DNA of 64,000 bases from Sipunculus nudus (taxonomy: Eukaryota; Annelida; Sipuncula; Golfingiida; Sipunculidae): NCBI GenBank assembly GCA_026874595.1, contig CM049310.1:24218058-24282057 (forward strand), in the 5' to 3' direction. Made by a program: the position numbers and the translations under genes. The notes below the pieces were generated by a model that saw only the letters and a program-made list of their open reading frames with translations, was not told where the DNA came from and ran no database searches. Within the stretch, counting starts at the first letter, position 1, and each line of letters opens with the position of its first letter. Shown piece by piece: positions 62,165-64,000 of the stretch.

Positions 62165-64000
62165 ATATTATTATTACTATTCACGCCTGGATGGTTTCGC
62201 TTTCATAAAACTACTCCAGTGATAATTGTGTATGACAGGTACAAGTCTTCGACTCGACAAGCAGGATCTCACCACTACGTCTTTGGGGTCTCCCTTTTCA
62301 GCCAATAGCGGCGTGGTTCTAACCCGTGGTTGCTGAGTGTAAAATGTACTCCACTTATACCCTGATGATTGAGGCTGACACCTGCGAAAATTCATTACAG
62401 AATTCCTATTTCAATTAAGACACGTGACAAATTACGTATACAATTGCGACCAGGAAAGTTCAGCGCAAGGAAAAACATGTGGGTCACAGTCTAGGGGAAA
62501 TGGAATCAGGGATTTCGTGGTTGTGGCAGTGAACTGGTCTGTTCACATTACATCGAGAAGAATTCACAATAGGTACATTAATGACGCGGTTTTGCAGACT
62601 TTAGTCGCAGGATTAACCTATCTGGTCAATATAACGGTAAAATAAAAATAAATTAAACTTTTACTGGGCAATTAAGATGCAAGACGACACGTCTGTTTGG
62701 GTTTCTTTCCTGAACGGTCCAATTCTACCGCGTCATCCCTCGGCCAGCGGTGACGCACTAAAGCTGCAAACTTTTCTCACCCAATCGGATCTACTTTTAC
62801 ATCGGCAAGGTTCACGTGACTGGGTCTGGCGTGTTTATTTTGTAAAGTCTTTTAAATGGACAAGGTTCACGTGACTGAGTCTGGCGTGTTTATTATTAGA
62901 AGCATCATGAGATGCAGTGCCGACTGGCGGTCGAATTATTCTTTTTTTCCTTGGGGGGGGGGGGGGGGGGGGGAGGGGGTTGTTGGAGCTGCCTGGAAAC
63001 ATCCTCTCACGTCATGCAACATATATGCATTAGAATGGATTCTTTCCCGTAGGGATCAGAAACAATGAGAACACTGATAGTACTTAGATAGTAGAACAAT
63101 AATTTACTACATATATAATATATATGCACATTAATGTAAACAAATCGTTATTAACAAGAATATAAAATAACGGAAAATCAATATTTTTTATTGTTGGAAA
63201 GGTGTTTTTATAATGTGCTACTGGGATAATGCACATAATACCAAAGTTTATAAACGTGGGAAAACGATACTAAACTGTGAAATAACACCAAAGAAACATG
63301 TTTTTCACAGTACATTTTAATGTATGTTATGTTATTCAAATATATAGGCCTACGTAAGTCCAACAATGCCTTTCAAAATTATGCCTAGTTACTATGATTT
63401 CATAGCAGTACATTCTGGTATCTTAGAGGAAATTGCACGTACATATCTTCATGCACTTACTTTTCCAGGTCTTCAATTTGCACTTAATTTCAGTGACATT
63501 TAAATGAAGCATAATTACGTTATGAAATTAATATAAAATGGAAATATAATATATAATTACATTTATTCAATTCAACTTCACTTGAAGAAAGTAGGAAATT
63601 TATTTAATTATTTTGAGACGCTCAATTCCTTGGTTAACTAGATGAATACACGAGACCTAACTTCAAATCATATATCTAATCTGGTAACCTCTGTATGCAA
63701 CTTTGTACATTTAAGCCCTCATATAGTCAGAAGTCATGCACTGCTGATAAAACTTCAGCTTCAGCAGGAAAGCATGCGGTCTCCCCAGGCTGCAAGGTGG
63801 TGATTTCACGGAGATGCAGAGTTCCAGTTAATTCTAAAACAACATGCAGCAACAATTCAATAATTCTAAAGAAGCACCTGGAATGTTCCAAAAACTTCTA
63901 ATAAGTTATGATCTCTTGGGTGTTTTTTTATTTATTTATTTTGTATTCACCAGTCCCGTCAGCTGTGGAGACGCGGACCACGACCTACACCTTGCAATAA
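62165..64000. other. Right edge, no gene recognised
   Basis: Contains a 32-bp direct duplication with CACGTG (62807 and 62862), a G21-A-G5 run (62953-62979) and AT-rich sequence. No splice-bounded exon or domain found. Confidence 0.45.

Overview
The window is nuclear DNA of an animal, AT-rich and intron-rich, and most likely from a lophotrochozoan, probably a bivalve mollusc. That placement is inference. It rests on genes split by spliceosomal introns, metazoan DLAT, ENDOV and MORN2-like proteins, and a repeat landscape of Helentron/'pearl'-like elements with internal tandem repeats, hAT-type elements, CTGT-rich tandem arrays and repeats carrying clustered AGGTCA half-sites.

Three host genes are supported. 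(1) A MORN-repeat gene (MORN2-like) lies on the minus strand, with exons at 8493-8579, 7598-7841 and 3943-4045; its 5' exon is not certain. (2) ENDOV, the inosine-specific endonuclease V, lies on the minus strand and is intronless over its whole catalytic domain (12765-13667). (3) DLAT, the E2 core of the mitochondrial pyruvate dehydrogenase complex, lies on the plus strand from 14617 to 52372. I could assemble 14 exons with consistent splice phases into a 627-residue protein: presequence, two lipoyl domains, E1/E3-binding domain and catalytic domain with an intact DHRVVDG motif. The minus-strand genes and DLAT diverge from a shared interval of under 1 kb around 13.7-14.6 kb.

The rest is mainly repeats, many inside the DLAT introns. 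Intron 1 carries a 2.1-kb hAT-like element with near-perfect 8-bp target duplications. Intron 3 carries a 1.9-kb Helentron-like element built from five ~280-bp repeats. Intron 4 carries a ~44-bp minisatellite (about 33 copies in three blocks) whose unit is a copy of the 3' end of DLAT exon 4 plus its 5' splice site; a second Helentron-like element splits this array. Intron 10 holds a 14.5-kb tandem array of LTR retrotransposons flanked by one 5-bp target duplication (GTGTC). The array has two internal regions (A and B), four full LTRs and one LTR stub, on the minus strand.

The LTR element is Ty3/gypsy-like by sequence but has the pol order protease-integrase-reverse transcriptase-RNase H, the arrangement known from the Gmr1-like group. 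Copy A keeps RT/RNase H but has frameshifts in gag, protease and integrase. Copy B has an open gag-protease-integrase frame but an 887-bp deletion removes RT. Two LTR-LTR junctions keep only 4-6 bp and 11 bp of the primer-binding-site side, which hints at how the array formed.

Downstream of DLAT (52.4-64 kb) I see no gene. This part holds an inverted, truncated Helentron-like copy, a ~340-bp tandem array (56.5-60.3 kb) interrupted by a 610-bp hAT-type MITE with a perfect 8-bp target duplication, a ~29-bp minisatellite (61-62 kb) and simple repeats. A 12-bp palindrome, GGTGGCGCCACC, recurs about 20 times in the window across several otherwise different repeat families.
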